Shown here piece by piece: positions 9,062 to 21,100 of a stretch of 64,000 nt of DNA. The notes under the pieces are model-generated. The model ran no database searches and was not told the origin of the DNA. It saw only the letters and a program-made list of their open reading frames with translations. Source of the stretch: Salvia splendens (lineage: Eukaryota > Streptophyta > Magnoliopsida > Lamiales > Lamiaceae); assembly GCF_004379255.2 (NCBI RefSeq), contig NC_056048.1:4526001-4590000 (forward strand), given 5' to 3'. How positions within the stretch are numbered: the stretch's first letter is position 1; each line of letters opens with the position of its first letter. The position numbers were made by a program, and so were the translations under genes.

Positions 9062-12000
9062 ATGCCGCCAAGACGTGCACGCCAACCACGACAAGAACCC
9101 CACGTGGAGGCACCACCTCCACCACCACCGCCACCACCACCTCCACCCCCGCCTCAACAAGAAAGATTCATAGTTACGTTCTCAAGGCAGAATCCCCCAA
9201 AATTTGACGGACAAGGAGACCCGTCCAAAGCGGAAGAGTGGATACGCGGCCTCGAGCGTATCTTCAGGGTCATGGAGTGCACAGATAGGGAGCGCATTGC
9301 TGGTGCTACCTTTCAACTGTTAGGTGCTGCCGATTACTGGTGGGAGACTCGGCAGAGAACTATGGATCCTGCACGCCTGGAGGCGCTAACATGGGAGGAG
9401 TTTAAAGTAGAGATCGATAACAAGTATGTTCCAAAGACGTACAGACGGGCCAAGGTGGTAGAGTTCCACACACTAAGCCAAGGCCGAATGACTGTAACCG
9501 AGTATGACCGAGCCCTCGCGCAGATGGCACGATATGCGCCCGAGTTGATGGACACCGATGAGAAATGGGCGGTGAAGTTCCGGGCCGGGCTCAGAGATGA
9601 GATAAAGGCCGCATTGGCCTGTCGAGGAGAACTCTCCTACTCGGAGATCTTGACTTGTGCACTGGACGTGGAAGATGCACTCCCTAAGCCAAGAGTTGTG
9701 GCAACAACAAACGCGACACCTCTACAAGCTCAGCCGGGCCACCAAGAGAAGAGGAGGTGGGATGGTGACCAGGCTCAGTATGGTGGTAAGAGGCCACAAC
9801 ACATGAGGAACCCACCCTACAATGGCGGGAGACAGAATACTTTCCAACCGAGGGCAAACTTTCCGCCGAGGAACCCTCAATGTGGAAGGTGCTTCAAGTA
9901 CCACGCCGGGGAGTGTCGAGACCCTAGGTGCTTCAACTGTGGTGGGAGTGGCCACTACATCCGAAATTGCCCAAACAAGCACATGGGAACGGGAACGAGA
10001 CAGAACCAGCTAGGTTTCCGTCCACAATCCCAGGCACTACCTGCACCTCCACCGCAACAACGCCGCCAAGGATTACCATCGCAAGCAAGGGCCTACGCCT
10101 TGAAGGGGAAACAGCCGGCAAACGGGAAAGAAACCTTTGAGCAAGGAAACTTGGCAGGTATGGGCACACTTCTAAATATGCCTATAGTTGTCTTGTTTGA
10201 TACGGGTGCGTCGCATTCCTTTATATCAACGTCTTGTGTGGATACTTTGGAATTACCTACTGTTAAGACCGAACCCACTATGAGTGTGACCTCACCGGTA
10301 GGCGGGGCTATAGATATATCCCGATCTTGTGCATGTGTGAACTTTGGAATAGGTGAACTCAGTTTAGTGGCTTATAATTTGCAAGTAATGACGATGGGTA
10401 GCGTAGACATAATCTTGGGTATGGATTGGTTAGCGGAGAACCACGTTACCCTTCATTGTAGAGAAAGGAAAATTTCGTTTGAAACCCCCGGAAAAGAACC
10501 GATGAAGTTTCACGGAGTCCCAATGAGCCGACGCAAGTCCATTATCTCTGCGCTGCAAGCCACTACAATGATGAGGAAGGGATGTCCAGCGTACCTTGTT
10601 TATTTGAATGGGGAGGAGAAGAAAGACAGGAAGATAGAAGATGTGGCGATAGTGAGTGAATATCCCGATGTCTTCCCCGATGCATTGCCGGGACCCCCAC
10701 CCGACAGGCAAGTAGAATTCACGATCGATCTGGAGCCCGGATCGGCACCAATATCCAAAGCACCTTATAGAATGGCGCCAAAAGAGTTGGAGGAGCTTAA
10801 GGTGCAACTGCAAGAGCTACTGGAATTGGGATTCATTAGACCTAGCGTGTCACCATGGGGAGCACCAGTGTTGTTTGTAAAGAAGAAGGATGGAACGATG
10901 AGGATGTGCATCGACTACCGGGAGCTAAACAAACTAACGCTGAAGAACAAGTATCCACTACCAAGGATAGACGACTTGTTTGACCAACTTCGAGGGGCAG
11001 GAGTCTTCTCTAAGATGGATTTGAGGTCTGGGTACCATCAGCTGAGGGTTCGGCGAGAAGATGTACCCAAGACAGCCTTTCGAACAAGATATGGTCATTA
11101 TGAGTTCGTTGTAATGCCTTTTGGACTGACGAACGCCCCGGCAGTGTTCATGGACCTTATGAACCGCGTGTTCCATCCATTTCTGGATCGGTTTGTCCTG
11201 GTTTTCATCGATGACGTGCTTGTTTACTCAAAGAACGAGGAGGAGCACAAAGAGCACTTGAGAACCGTCCTAGCAACTCTAAGGGACGAGAAACTATATG
11301 CCAAGTTCAGTAAATGCGAGTTTTGGCTCAAGGAAGTAAATTTTCTTGGACATGTAGTAACTTCAGATGGAATTCGTGTAGATCCGGCCAAGGTAGAAGC
11401 GGTGCAGGAGTGGAAGTCACCTTCTACACAAAACGAAATCCGAAGCTTTTTAGGACTGGCGGGCTATTATCGAAGATTCATCGAGGGATTCTCGAAGATA
11501 GCAAGGCCAATGACGCAACAACTGAAAAAGGGAGTCAAGATGATTTGGACGCCAGAATGTGAGGCGAGCTTTCAGTTGTTGAAGGAGAAATTGACCACCG
11601 CACCAATCCTAGCTGTGCCGGAGCCAGAGACTGACTATGCGGTATATACGGATGCGTCGAAGGTGGGACTGGGATGTGTGCTTATGCAGAAGGGGAAAGT
11701 GATTGCATATGCATCGAGACAATTGAAGCCCCATGAACTGAATTATCCGACGCATGACTTGGAACTGGCAGCTGTGGTACATGCTTTGAAGATCTGGAGA
11801 CATCATCTTTATGGAGTCCGTTGTGAGATATACACGGACCATAAGAGTCTAAAGTACTTCTTTGAGCAAAAGGAGTTGAACATGCGCCAACGTAGGTGGC
11901 TCGAGTTGGTAAAGGACTACGATTGTGGTATAAATTACCATCCGGGAAAAGCAAACGTAGTGGCCGATGCTCTTAGTAGGAAGTCTCAATCTCAGCTGGC

Positions 12001-13549
12001 CACCTTTCTTACTATCGAAGAGAGTATAATCCAAGAGTTCAGTAAGATGCGCTTGGAAGTGGTGAGAATGCCCGAGACTGTGGAAGGGATAGTAGCCACG
12101 TTGGTGATGGAACCCGACTTAAGAGCCAGAATTGTAGAAGCTCAACGGCGAGATACGTTACTAGAGAAGATTCGCTCAGAAGTGAGGACGGGTGAACTCG
12201 GAAATTTTCGTGAGGCAGCGGATAATGGTCTCACATACAAGGGAAGGTTGTGTGTGCCTAAGGATGAAGGCCTGAGGATGGAAATCATGAGAGAAGCACA
12301 TGAAACCCCATACGCTGCTCATCCAGGGAGCACCAAAATGTATCAAGACTTGAAAAGACAGTTTTGGTGGAACGGTATGAAAAAGCATGTTGCGGCATTT
12401 GTGGAGAGATGCCTAGCATGTCAACAAGTAAAGGCGCTACACCAACGGCCCTATGGGAAATTGCAACCCCTCGAGATTCCGGAATGGAAGTGGGAACATA
12501 TTGCAATGGACTTTGTGATAGGACTGCCAAAATCCCAGCGAGGGAACACGGTAATTTGGGTGATTATAGATCGCCTCACCAAATCTGCCCATTTTGTGCC
12601 GGTTCGTGCCACTTATGGATCCGATCAGTTGGCTAAGGTATATGTACGGGAAATTATACGCTTGCATGGAGTTCCAGCGACAATCACATCTGATCGTGAT
12701 GCTAAATTCACTTCTAGATTTTGGACAAGCCTGCAGCGCGAGTTGGGGACTAAGTTGAATTTCAGTACAGCGTTCCACCCGCAAACCGACGGGCAGTCGG
12801 AGAGAACGATACAAGCATTGGAGGACATGCTACGAGCCGTGGTGCTAGATCGAGGCGTAGGTTGGGAAGAAGTGTTGCCCTTGGTAGAGTTCGCTTACAA
12901 TAATAGTTACCAGGCGACTATCAAGATGGCCCCATATGAGGCCTTGTATGGAAAGAAGTGTAGATCGCCACTTTATTGGGATGAAGTGGGTGAGAGAAGA
13001 ATTCTCGGACCAGACTCTGTAGAAGAGATGATAGAGATTGTCCGACAAATCCGTGGGAGGATCAAGGAGGCACAAGATCGACAGAAATCTTATGCGGATG
13101 TTCGAAGGACCGATTTACAATTCGAGGTCGGAGAAAAGGTCTTTCTAAAAGTTTCCCCTTCTAAGGGAATAACTCGTTTTGGAGTGAAAGGAAAGCTTAG
13201 ACCCCGACTCATCGGTCCATACGAGATTTTGGATAGAGTCGGCGCGGTAGCATACAGATTGGCCCTACCACCAAGCTTCGGAAATGTGCACAACGTCTTC
13301 CATGTGTCACAATTGAGGAAGTATGTGTATGACCCCACACACATCGTTCACCAAGAAGAAATGATGGTCCTAAATCCCGATCTAAGCTATGAGGAGAAGC
13401 CCGAGGCCATTGTGGATCGGAGAGTGCAAGAATTGAGGAATAAGTCAATCGCTTCGGTGAAAGTACGGTGGAGGAATCATGGAATCGAAGAAGCAACATG
13501 GGAATCAGAAGATAAGATGAGAGAGAAGTTTCCAGAGCTGTTTGAGTGA
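9062..13549 (+). CDS. Gag-Pol polyprotein of a Tekay/Del-type chromovirus
   Basis: One uninterrupted frame of 1495 codons makes the polyprotein that is cut into capsid and enzymes. In order it shows a Pro-rich N-terminus (residues ~25-40), a gag capsid domain (~60-200), a zinc knuckle [14 protein letters not shown] at ~290, an aspartic protease [10 protein letters not shown] at ~380, a reverse transcriptase with FIDD at ~715-718, and RNase H with YTDAS near 862-866. An integrase follows with HHCC finger (ending CLACQQ), MDF, SDRDAKF and DGQSERT for the catalytic triad. A chromodomain-like segment closes the protein ([14 protein letters not shown] near residue 1475). No stop or frameshift separates gag from pol. 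The chromodomain type is known to guide integration. All key motifs look intact, so the element may be autonomous. Confidence 0.97.
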   Translation: MPPRRARQPRQEPHVEAPPPPPPPPPPPPPPQQERFIVTFSRQNPPKFDGQGDPSKAEEWIRGLERIFRVMECTDRERIAGATFQLLGAADYWWETRQRTMDPARLEALTWEEFKVEIDNKYVPKTYRRAKVVEFHTLSQGRMTVTEYDRALAQMARYAPELMDTDEKWAVKFRAGLRDEIKAALACRGELSYSEILTCALDVEDALPKPRVVATTNATPLQAQPGHQEKRRWDGDQAQYGGKRPQHMRNPPYNGGRQNTFQPRANFPPRNPQCGRCFKYHAGECRDPRCFNCGGSGHYIRNCPNKHMGTGTRQNQLGFRPQSQALPAPPPQQRRQGLPSQARAYALKGKQPANGKETFEQGNLAGMGTLLNMPIVVLFDTGASHSFISTSCVDTLELPTVKTEPTMSVTSPVGGAIDISRSCACVNFGIGELSLVAYNLQVMTMGSVDIILGMDWLAENHVTLHCRERKISFETPGKEPMKFHGVPMSRRKSIISALQATTMMRKGCPAYLVYLNGEEKKDRKIEDVAIVSEYPDVFPDALPGPPPDRQVEFTIDLEPGSAPISKAPYRMAPKELEELKVQLQELLELGFIRPSVSPWGAPVLFVKKKDGTMRMCIDYRELNKLTLKNKYPLPRIDDLFDQLRGAGVFSKMDLRSGYHQLRVRREDVPKTAFRTRYGHYEFVVMPFGLTNAPAVFMDLMNRVFHPFLDRFVLVFIDDVLVYSKNEEEHKEHLRTVLATLRDEKLYAKFSKCEFWLKEVNFLGHVVTSDGIRVDPAKVEAVQEWKSPSTQNEIRSFLGLAGYYRRFIEGFSKIARPMTQQLKKGVKMIWTPECEASFQLLKEKLTTAPILAVPEPETDYAVYTDASKVGLGCVLMQKGKVIAYASRQLKPHELNYPTHDLELAAVVHALKIWRHHLYGVRCEIYTDHKSLKYFFEQKELNMRQRRWLELVKDYDCGINYHPGKANVVADALSRKSQSQLATFLTIEESIIQEFSKMRLEVVRMPETVEGIVATLVMEPDLRARIVEAQRRDTLLEKIRSEVRTGELGNFREAADNGLTYKGRLCVPKDEGLRMEIMREAHETPYAAHPGSTKMYQDLKRQFWWNGMKKHVAAFVERCLACQQVKALHQRPYGKLQPLEIPEWKWEHIAMDFVIGLPKSQRGNTVIWVIIDRLTKSAHFVPVRATYGSDQLAKVYVREIIRLHGVPATITSDRDAKFTSRFWTSLQRELGTKLNFSTAFHPQTDGQSERTIQALEDMLRAVVLDRGVGWEEVLPLVEFAYNNSYQATIKMAPYEALYGKKCRSPLYWDEVGERRILGPDSVEEMIEIVRQIRGRIKEAQDRQKSYADVRRTDLQFEVGEKVFLKVSPSKGITRFGVKGKLRPRLIGPYEILDRVGAVAYRLALPPSFGNVHNVFHVSQLRKYVYDPTHIVHQEEMMVLNPDLSYEEKPEAIVDRRVQELRNKSIASVKVRWRNHGIEEATWESEDKMREKFPELFE

Positions 13550-13579
13550 TCTAACAAATTTCGGGACGAAATTTTTGTT

Positions 13580-13592
13580 AAGGTGGGAGGAA
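13580..13592 (+). promoter_or_regulatory. Polypurine tract of the Tekay-type element
   Basis: AAGGTGGGAGGAA lies immediately before the 3' LTR, where plus-strand DNA synthesis is primed. Confidence 0.88.
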
Positions 13593-16379
13593 TGTAATAC
13601 CCGAAAATTTGTGGAATTTTATTCTTTTAATTAAGGATGAAATTTTTTTTATGATTTTGTGTTTAATATATGGTGTGGAAATATTTATTTGATTTATAAT
13701 ATTGTTGTGGATATGGGATTTTCTACCTAGACAAATTAAAATTTGGTTTTATATTTTCAGCTATGATTTAAAATTCTAATTAATCGATTTAAACCTCTCT
13801 CTCCCTCCCCTTTTTTCGAAATCCCTTCCCCATCACCCCATGATGTTCTCAACTTCCTCCACCCTCACATAACCGATCCTTTTCTTCCCCTTTCCTTTTC
13901 TTTTCTCTTTTCGGTCACTCTCTCAATCTCTCCCTCTCTCTCTCGCAAAGTTGCTCTCTCTCACTGGTAAGTCTCCCTCCTTCTCCCTCTCGGTTTTTAT
14001 CTTCTTCCTTTCACTCCCTCTTATCACCTTCTTGGATTCCTCAAGGTGATACCCTCCTTCGTCGTGAATCGGAGTCGGAAAAGGAAGTAAAGCTTTTGCG
14101 TTTCGTTTGAACCATCCGGGGAAGGTAACCCCTAACCCTTGTTTAATTCGAAAACTCATGCATATAGGACGTTTTGGAGGGTTTAGGTGCTGAATAGGTT
14201 GTGGGATGATGTGTCTGTGTGAAGCATGTTTTTGATAGTAACTGGCAGTGGGTTCCGACCCCTTTTTAACTAAGCAAACGATCTCCGTTGGGTACGAATT
14301 TTTGAACTGTGTAAAGGTTAATGTGTCTTTTGTGTGGTGTGTAAATTTCAGCCTCTTTGGATGTCGTATGAATTTATTATGATTTTTGCAAGTAAACTGC
14401 GCAGTTTCGCGAGTTGTATGTTTTTGGGAGATGTTTTCTTGTGCTTTTGGCGTGATTCTGAGTGATATGTTTTTGTGATGAATGTGGGTGTGTTTGGCCA
14501 AGAGATGGCTCGGAGGAATCAGTGTTTGGTTCGAGAGTTTTCGTGTGTGTTGGCCGAGAGTGTTGGGTTCAGCCTAGGGCAGATTTGTGGAGAGTCTGGA
14601 AGGGATGATCCCAGGTGTCTGGGTGTGTTTTGGGATGTAGAATGCGTGGTGTGTTTGTCGTATAGGGTTTGAGAATCGGGGGTCAGAGGAAAAGGGGTGT
14701 AATCTAGGTGCCGAGCAGGCGGCCGAGGTGGTCGGCCGAAGTGCCGAGCATTGCGGCCGAGATGGTCGGCCGAGGTGCCGAGCAGACGGCCGAGACGGTC
14801 GGTCGAGGTGCCGAGCCGGACGGCCGAGGTGGTCGGCCGAGGTGCCGAGCATGCGGCCGAGACGGTCGGCCGAGGTACCGAGCAGGCGGCCGAGACGGTC
14901 GGCCGAGGTGCCGAGCCGGACGGCCGAGATGGTCGGCCGAGGTGCCGAGCTGTGCCGAGACAGGTGCCGAGCTGTGCCGAGACAGGTGCCGAGCTGTGCC
15001 GAGACAAGTGCCGAGCTGTGCCGAGACAGGTGCCGAGCTGTGCCGAGTCAGGTGCCGAGCTGTGCCGAGACAGGCGGCCGAGGTGCCGAGCCAGGCGGCC
15101 GAGACGGTCGGCCGAGGTGCCGAGCCAGGCGGCCGAGGTGCCGAGCCAGGCGGCCGAGACGGTCGGCCGAGGTGCCGAGCCAGGCGGCCGAGACACCGAG
15201 CCATGTCGAGACGCCGATCCTTTTTCCGAGTTTGTCCGAACCTTTTCCGAGCCAAGTGAGCCGTTTGCACAGTAAGGGTATGCCAGGACTTGGAGTGCTG
15301 TGTTCGTGTGTCGTGTGCGCGTTTTGGGTACGTCGTTTGCGTGCGGGGTGTGTTTCGAACGTGTGACTTTGTGTGTTTGTTTTGTAATATGTTGTTAAGT
15401 GTATGTACGTGTAACGTGCTAGATGTTGAAGTCGTCCACGTAGGAATCATGCATTGTCGTTTAAAGTCTCGTCTCTTCTGACTCTAATCATGATATTATT
15501 TATCTTTCAAAAGGGTGATCTTTTTCGAGGAAAGTGTGGTTGAAGGGAACTGTTTTAAAAGCTAAGCAATCGAGGTGGGCTTTTCTACCCTACTTTTATG
15601 TGGGTTATCTTTAAATACGGACTTTGTTCCGGAAATGTTTATGGAGGTGAACTGTTTGTCTTGCCAATTATTTCGTTTTGAAACCTATCTGAAGTGGTTT
15701 ACCACATATGTTTAATCGAATTCGGGTCTGTTGGGCTGCGAACCCTCAGGCTAGTGTACACGAGACTGGGTGCCATCTGAGAGCAAGTTGGCCGGTCTAG
15801 ATGACCTGGGGTGTGGCCACGCCCCTTGTCATGGTTTGGATCAGATAGTGTATGATTGAGGGAATAAGGGTGGCAATATCGGAAAATGACTGCGCAGTCG
15901 AATTTATGAAATGTATTTTGTGTACTTGGGTTATTTTCATTATACTCAAAACCCCAATGTTACACTGTTATGGCATGACAAACTATGTTTTTGGCGTGTG
16001 TCCACTGAGTGCAATAAGTACTCAGCCCTGCATGTTGTTTTCTTAATGTGCAGGTTGAGCGGCGATGGGGAGGACGGATGTTGAGCAGTTAAAGCCAAAG
16101 GGTGTTTTTATCTTTTGGATGGTGTCGTGTCGTCATACCCGGCATCATCTGTCTTTTGGTCTTTTCCGCTGCTTGTAAACCGTCACGATGTTTTCATTTA
16201 AAACTCTGAATACTTTAACTTTTGTAATGTCGTCACAGTACTTTGTTTTGAATTGAATTTCCTTTTACTAAATGTTTTCGGGTCAAATATTCTCGTTCCC
16301 CCTTTCTTCCCCGCTTCTTTACTCCTCCCCTAGTCGCGGTCCACCGTACTTCCTATCCTTAGGAAATGCGGGCGTGACA
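13593..16379 (+). repeat. 3' LTR of the Tekay-type element (2787 bp)
   Basis: This is a near-identical copy of 4937-7721. I found two single-T insertions relative to the 5' LTR and no substitutions in the stretches compared. It ends GGGCGTGACA, followed by the target duplication. Confidence 0.96.
14708..15215. repeat. GCCGAG array, 3' LTR copy
   Basis: It has the same 22-bp and 33-bp units in the same order as the 5' LTR array, with one extra T near 14751. Even this repeat has not yet changed unit number between the LTRs. Confidence 0.92.
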
Positions 16380-16384
16380 TCAAT
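16380..16384. other. Target-site duplication, right copy (TCAAT)
   Basis: It matches 4932-4936 and marks the right edge of the nested chromovirus. Confidence 0.95.
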
Positions 16385-16821
16385 GCTCCGTACATGGCGA
16401 ACCCGACATCTCTTCGGTATGGAGGAGATGGAGTTCTCCTGTGATTCCGGTACCGAGGAGGAACAGGAACATGTCGGGGTTGAGGATTCTTCTTCCTGGA
16501 AGACACGGCACTACTACTGCGGTAGTGACTTTCATGTCTGGATGAGGAGGGAGAATCCACCGTTTTCGTCTTCGGCTTTTGGCCCTTTTGCAGGAAAATT
16601 AAGAACTCTTCCTGCTTCTCGGCCAAAAACAACTTGACAGCCTCGTTCAAATCGGGCTGCTGGGAAGACTCGGTGCGATGAGTCTTTGAGCGGCTTGTTC
16701 CTTCTCCGTGAGAACTGGAAGTAGATTTCTCCCGAGGCTGTTTTCCAGACCTGCGGGCTGGACTAGCTTCCTCATGGTTATCACGAACGGTATTATGGGT
16801 GTTACGTGATCTGGTATGCAT
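16380..16821 (-). pseudogene. Outer Ty3/gypsy element gag, 5' part
   Basis: On the minus strand a frame starts with MHTRSRNTH at 16821 and runs to the nested insertion at 16380. It is rich in Arg, Ser, Pro and Glu, with a helical patch (DLNEAVKLFLAEKQEEFLIF). In place and style it is the N-terminal region of the gag whose 3' part is at 4171-4936. The two pieces join across the TCAAT target duplication. The start lies 81 bp inside the LTR border, after the primer-binding site. Confidence 0.78.
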
Positions 16822-16883
16822 TTTTTTTTTTTGGGGTGGAAAAAGGGTCAAAAATTCGCTTTATCACAAATTTGGTTCTCTGT

Positions 16884-16901
16884 TTCCCACAGACGGCGCC
16901 A
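16884..16901 (-). promoter_or_regulatory. Primer-binding site of the outer element (TGGCGCC type)
   Basis: Read on the minus strand, TGGCGCCGTCTGTGGGAA follows the LTR end after one base. The TGGCGCC class of primer sites is usual in Tat/Athila-type elements. I do not assign the tRNA. Confidence 0.8.
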
Positions 16902-16902
16902 G

Positions 16903-17562
16903 TGATGGTTTGACGAATTTTTGATGGTAGTAAATGCGGGTAAAAAATATATAGATCACGACACAAGGAATTACGTGGTTCGATTTACTGAGGTAAATCT
17001 ACGTCCACGGGAAGAAAGGAGGGCAAGATTGTATTGCTTGATCTGGTTTACAGCTTACAAATACAGACTTGCTATATGATATTTGATGTTTAGAGAGCTT
17101 CTTCTTCCTCTTAGTCTATCTGATCTAAGTTCTATTTATACATTGAACTAAGATCGTGGCTTGCATCACCACTAACTAGGTCGTGGCTTACATCACCACT
17201 AACTAGGTTGTGGATGTCGTGGAGGTCATGAGATCCTGCATGGGTCCACTATCTCTTTGTTTGGTCCGCTATCCTGCATGAGATCCTGCATGAGTTGACA
17301 CCACTAAATAGATCGTGTAGTGGAGGTCGTGGAGGTTCTGCATGAGTCCACTATCTCCCAGTTCGGTCGAATACTGAGACCGAACTGCTGAACTATTGCC
17401 GAGCAGCTTTTACCGATCTGAGAGTAGAGCTTGATTGGTCGGCTTTTACCGAGCTGTAGGCTGGGGCCGAACTCTTTGGTAATGCCGAACTGATACTCTT
17501 CCTTGGGCTTTGGGCTGATGGGCCGTCACTGCTATTGGGCTTGTTTAGTACGTACCCCATCA
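16903..17562 (-). repeat. 5' LTR of the outer Tat/Ogre-type element (660 bp)
   Basis: The edges are TGATGG at 16903 and CCATCA ending at 17562, a short inverted terminal pair with TG...CA ends. The primer-binding site is adjacent on the inner side. A 27-bp unit containing CATCACCACTAACTAGG is repeated twice at about 17156-17209. The partner LTR lies outside the window, so the target duplication cannot be confirmed; the first bases outside are ACTAT. This LTR ends about 540 bp upstream of the PDS5 start codon and its transcription runs away from PDS5. Confidence 0.85.
17131..17140 (-). promoter_or_regulatory. TATA box in the outer LTR
   Basis: The minus strand reads TATAAATAGA here, a good TATA element. 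Transcription would start about 30 bp further on, near 17105, and run leftwards through gag. Confidence 0.6.
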
Positions 17563-18100
17563 ACTATTTTTATGTGGAATGAAAATGGAATTTCTAAGAA
17601 AAAAACATAGCAAGCAAAAAAATGACATGGAAGTAAAAATACTGTTTCATTTCATCATACCAAGAAAGGTTTTTTATTAAATATCTAGTGAGTTAATGAA
17701 CTATTTGCGATGGATTAATATAATTTTAAAGAGGTCCAGATTTATTTCGATATTGCACAATAGTCCAATATGAGAGCACGCTGCAATTATCGGAAACTAG
17801 GAGACCCATGGATGCAAATTACACAAAGCATAAATCTGGTGGGTAAAGCCACGCTCCTGTTTTTTATTATTACTACCTGTTTTTATTTCTAACAAAGCTT
17901 GAATTTTTTCGTTTCATTTTTCAAAACAGCGACGAAAATCCAAATAGAAATTCAAAAAATCCCCAAATTCACTATACTCACAACACACATACACTCAGCG
18001 GCACGAACATTCAAACCACGCTGAGCCTGGCGCCTTCTTTTCATGTGAGAATTCGACTTCAATTTTGAAGTTGGCTGAAATTCCATCAAATTCAGTTACA
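17563..18100 (+). promoter_or_regulatory. Promoter and 5' UTR region of PDS5
   Basis: This is all the sequence between the retrotransposon LTR and the PDS5 start codon. It is AT-rich, with a likely 5' UTR in the last ~130 bp. I could not identify a firm TATA box. Confidence 0.5.
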
Positions 18101-21100
18101 ATGGCGCAGAAGCTGCAGCAGCAGCTTAAGGAGCTGGGATCGAAGTTGAAGTCGCCTCCGTCTTCCAAAGACGCTCTCATTAAACTCTTGAAGGTGAGCC
18201 TTCGCGTTTTTTTTCCATGCGAATTTTAATTTGAGAAATTGTTTTGGCCTCTGGAAATTGAATTCTGTCGGTTGGAAGCTCCGTCTGTTGATGCATGCTT
18301 TTAGTTTGTGGAACTTGAGCTGGCATTACAATTGGAGTTGGATTAGGGCTTGTTTTAGATGCGGTTCGTGTTTGTTAATTTTCCTGACCAATTTGAATCC
18401 CGTGACTTATCGTGTCGAGATTGTAAGGGTTTGTGAGTCGTGATATAGAAAATATGGTTGCGCTTGAGTTCAATTACAAGTGCATGTGTCTGCATTGTGC
18501 GATTGTTGGGTTGGGATCAAATTAGGGATCGTTTTAGGCTCTTTGATACTTCGTGAAGTCTCTCTGATTTTTTATGGATAAAGTTGTTGCCTTTAGGGTT
18601 GGGCACAAGTCCTGTCTGCTTTTTTAAGTTTAGTAAATAGTAGTAATGTTTAGGAGACTTGTTCGGCCTGTAATTTGTTTTTACACTAAATGATTTTTTT
18701 GAAGCAAAACGTCAAGAGAAACAAAAATGTTGTCCAATTATGTGGCAGGGATCATGCTTCTGCATTGTTAGTTGAAGCTTTCTTTCAAGTTTATCATTAA
18801 AAAATGCTATTTGAAGTTACACAATGGAGTTTGGAGTAGCTATAAGAATGAGCTTATGAAAGTTTCCTGATTGCTTGATGCGAGGTTACATGGATGCTTA
18901 AGTAGTTGGTTCATAGTAAATTGATTTCTCCCTCGTGTTGCAGCATGGAGTGACATGCCTAACTGATTTAGATCAGTCACCACCCAAAACAATGTTGGAC
19001 ACCATGCAGTCTTTCTTGAAAGCTATTGTGAAGCCGGGGCTATTAAAACATCATGACCGAGAAGTAAATCTTTTCGTTGCTGCATGTCTTTGTGAAATAA
19101 CTCGAATTACTGCACCCGAGGCTCCTTATGAAGATGATATTATGAAGGTGCGTTTGTCTTTTGAAGAAGAAATAGCGAATCAAGATGACATCTCAAGTTT
19201 GTGCTTGGTTTTTAAACATGTATATCTATGCTTAGATTCTGATAGTCACTATCTGATCTTTGACAGGACATTTTTCAGTTGACTGTGAGTACTTTTAGTG
19301 GCTTAAGTGACATAAATAGCCCATCATTTGGAAGGATACTTGTTATTCTTGAAACCCTGGCAAGATACAGATCCTGTGTTGTTATGTTGGATCTTGAATG
19401 TGATGATCTCATAAGGGATATGTTCAGTACCTTTTTCACTGTTGCCAGGTATGACTCTTTTAATTGCACCTTATTTCATCAATTGAGAACCAAGTTTATG
19501 CTTGTATTGATGCCAGCTATGTTTGCCACAACTTTTATATTAGGAAGTCAAAGTGCATTAAACTGTTTAGCTTCTAAATGATTGTGTTAAATGTTTTTCC
19601 ACTCCTTTATTTGTCTAATTTCAGCTGTTTCCTAGATGTTCTAACTAAACCATAATTTTACATAGGATACATCTGGAAGTCCCTTCAAATGAATTTTGGT
19701 TACCCTCTTTGCTTTTCTTTTCCCTTTGGCCATTATTGGTAGTTGTTACCAATTTAAACTCTCCCAATTTGGCATGCCAATTAGGGTCCTTTCAATTCCC
19801 TTTCCTTGAAAGTCAGAGAAGTGGTCTGAAAAGTGATGGTTTTGTGATTGCTAGAACATTTTAGATTATGAGTCTTATGACTCAGTTTGGTGACAGATTT
19901 TTTTTGTATATACTATATACTGTATGGGTATGTTCAACAAATATTTAACATGATTACCATTCTTAACCTTTTCCAATGGCGGCAAGTTTCTATTAATTTG
20001 TTTAATTTTCAATGTATTTTGGGAGGGGAGGGGAGTGGTGGAGGGATTGAGTAGTTATGTAACTTATGTTTAATGAAGTCAAGGATTCTATTCTATGCGA
20101 AGTTTGTTGAGATATGGTGAAAGGAGAACGAAATACAAAGATACATCAGTATGTTGTTGTAGGTACCACGCATTATCCGTTGAACCTCCTTGTAAACCAA
20201 AAATATGTATTAAATAATTTTGGAATTCCTATATTGTAAAAGAGTAAAGAAGCTAAGGTATTAGATCTTTATAATATGGCTGATGCATCTAAATTCATGG
20301 ACTAACATCAGGGGGGGGGGGTTGGAGTAAGTTTGTTATATTATGTACCTAAGATAGACTTGTGTAGCACTGTAAATCTGTAATATCCGATCCTTGCTAA
20401 CCCTGTTACTACCTTTACTAATGCTTGCTTGCTCATTAATCATAGAGAAACAAACTCTTTCAAACTTGTGCGGATGTTTGTCCTATAAAGTTGTAGTTGA
20501 TAACTTATCTAGAAAGATAAATGCCTGTATTGGGGTAACTTGATGCTAACTGTATTGATGTCTTGAATTATATTTCACCTTCAGAGATGATCATCCTGAG
20601 AATGTTTTCACTTCAATGCGAACAATCATGGAGGTTCTCTTAGAAGAAAGTGAGGATGTACCTGAGAACCTGTTACTTACATTGTTGTCTGTTTTAGGAG
20701 GTGAAAATGAGGTGATGTCTTGTTCCTTGCTCCCGTTATCTGGATTTAATGACTTTTCAAATAGAAATGAACTTTGAAGTCTCTGCTTCCAGGATGTCAC
20801 CATGGCTGCAAGGAGGCTAGCTATGAATGTGGTAGAACGCTGTGCTGAAAAACTGGAACCTAGCATAAAGCACTTTTTTGTGTCCTCAATGTCAGGAGAC
20901 AGCAGGTCCCTGAAATCTGAGATGAATTACCAGGGTGTATTCTATAATATCTATCGATCTGCTCCTCAAATCCTATCAGGAGTTGTTCCTTATCTTACTG
21001 GAGAGCTACTGGTAATCATACCCGTGTGCTTTTAGATATTCATCTCTATATTTTACTTCAATTGTCGCATACCTGACTATGCTTTCTCCGTCGTGATGAA

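Larger units (their letters stand above)
4937..16379 (+). mobile_element. Complete Tekay/Del-type chromovirus (LTR retrotransposon, Ty3/gypsy)
   Basis: The element has LTRs of 2785 and 2787 bp that begin TGTAATACCCG and end GGGCGTGACA. It has a primer-binding site for initiator methionine tRNA at 7725, an upstream ORF at 8326-8847, one gag-pol frame at 9062-13549, a polypurine tract before the 3' LTR, and a TCAAT target duplication. Pol order is protease, RT, RNase H, integrase, and the protein ends in a chromodomain-like segment. Together with the very long LTRs, this points to the Tekay/Del lineage. The LTRs differ by eye at only two single-base length changes (T-run at 4987-4993 against 13643-13650, and one T at about 14751). 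The insertion is therefore recent and may still be active. It sits inside the gag of an older element. Confidence 0.96.
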
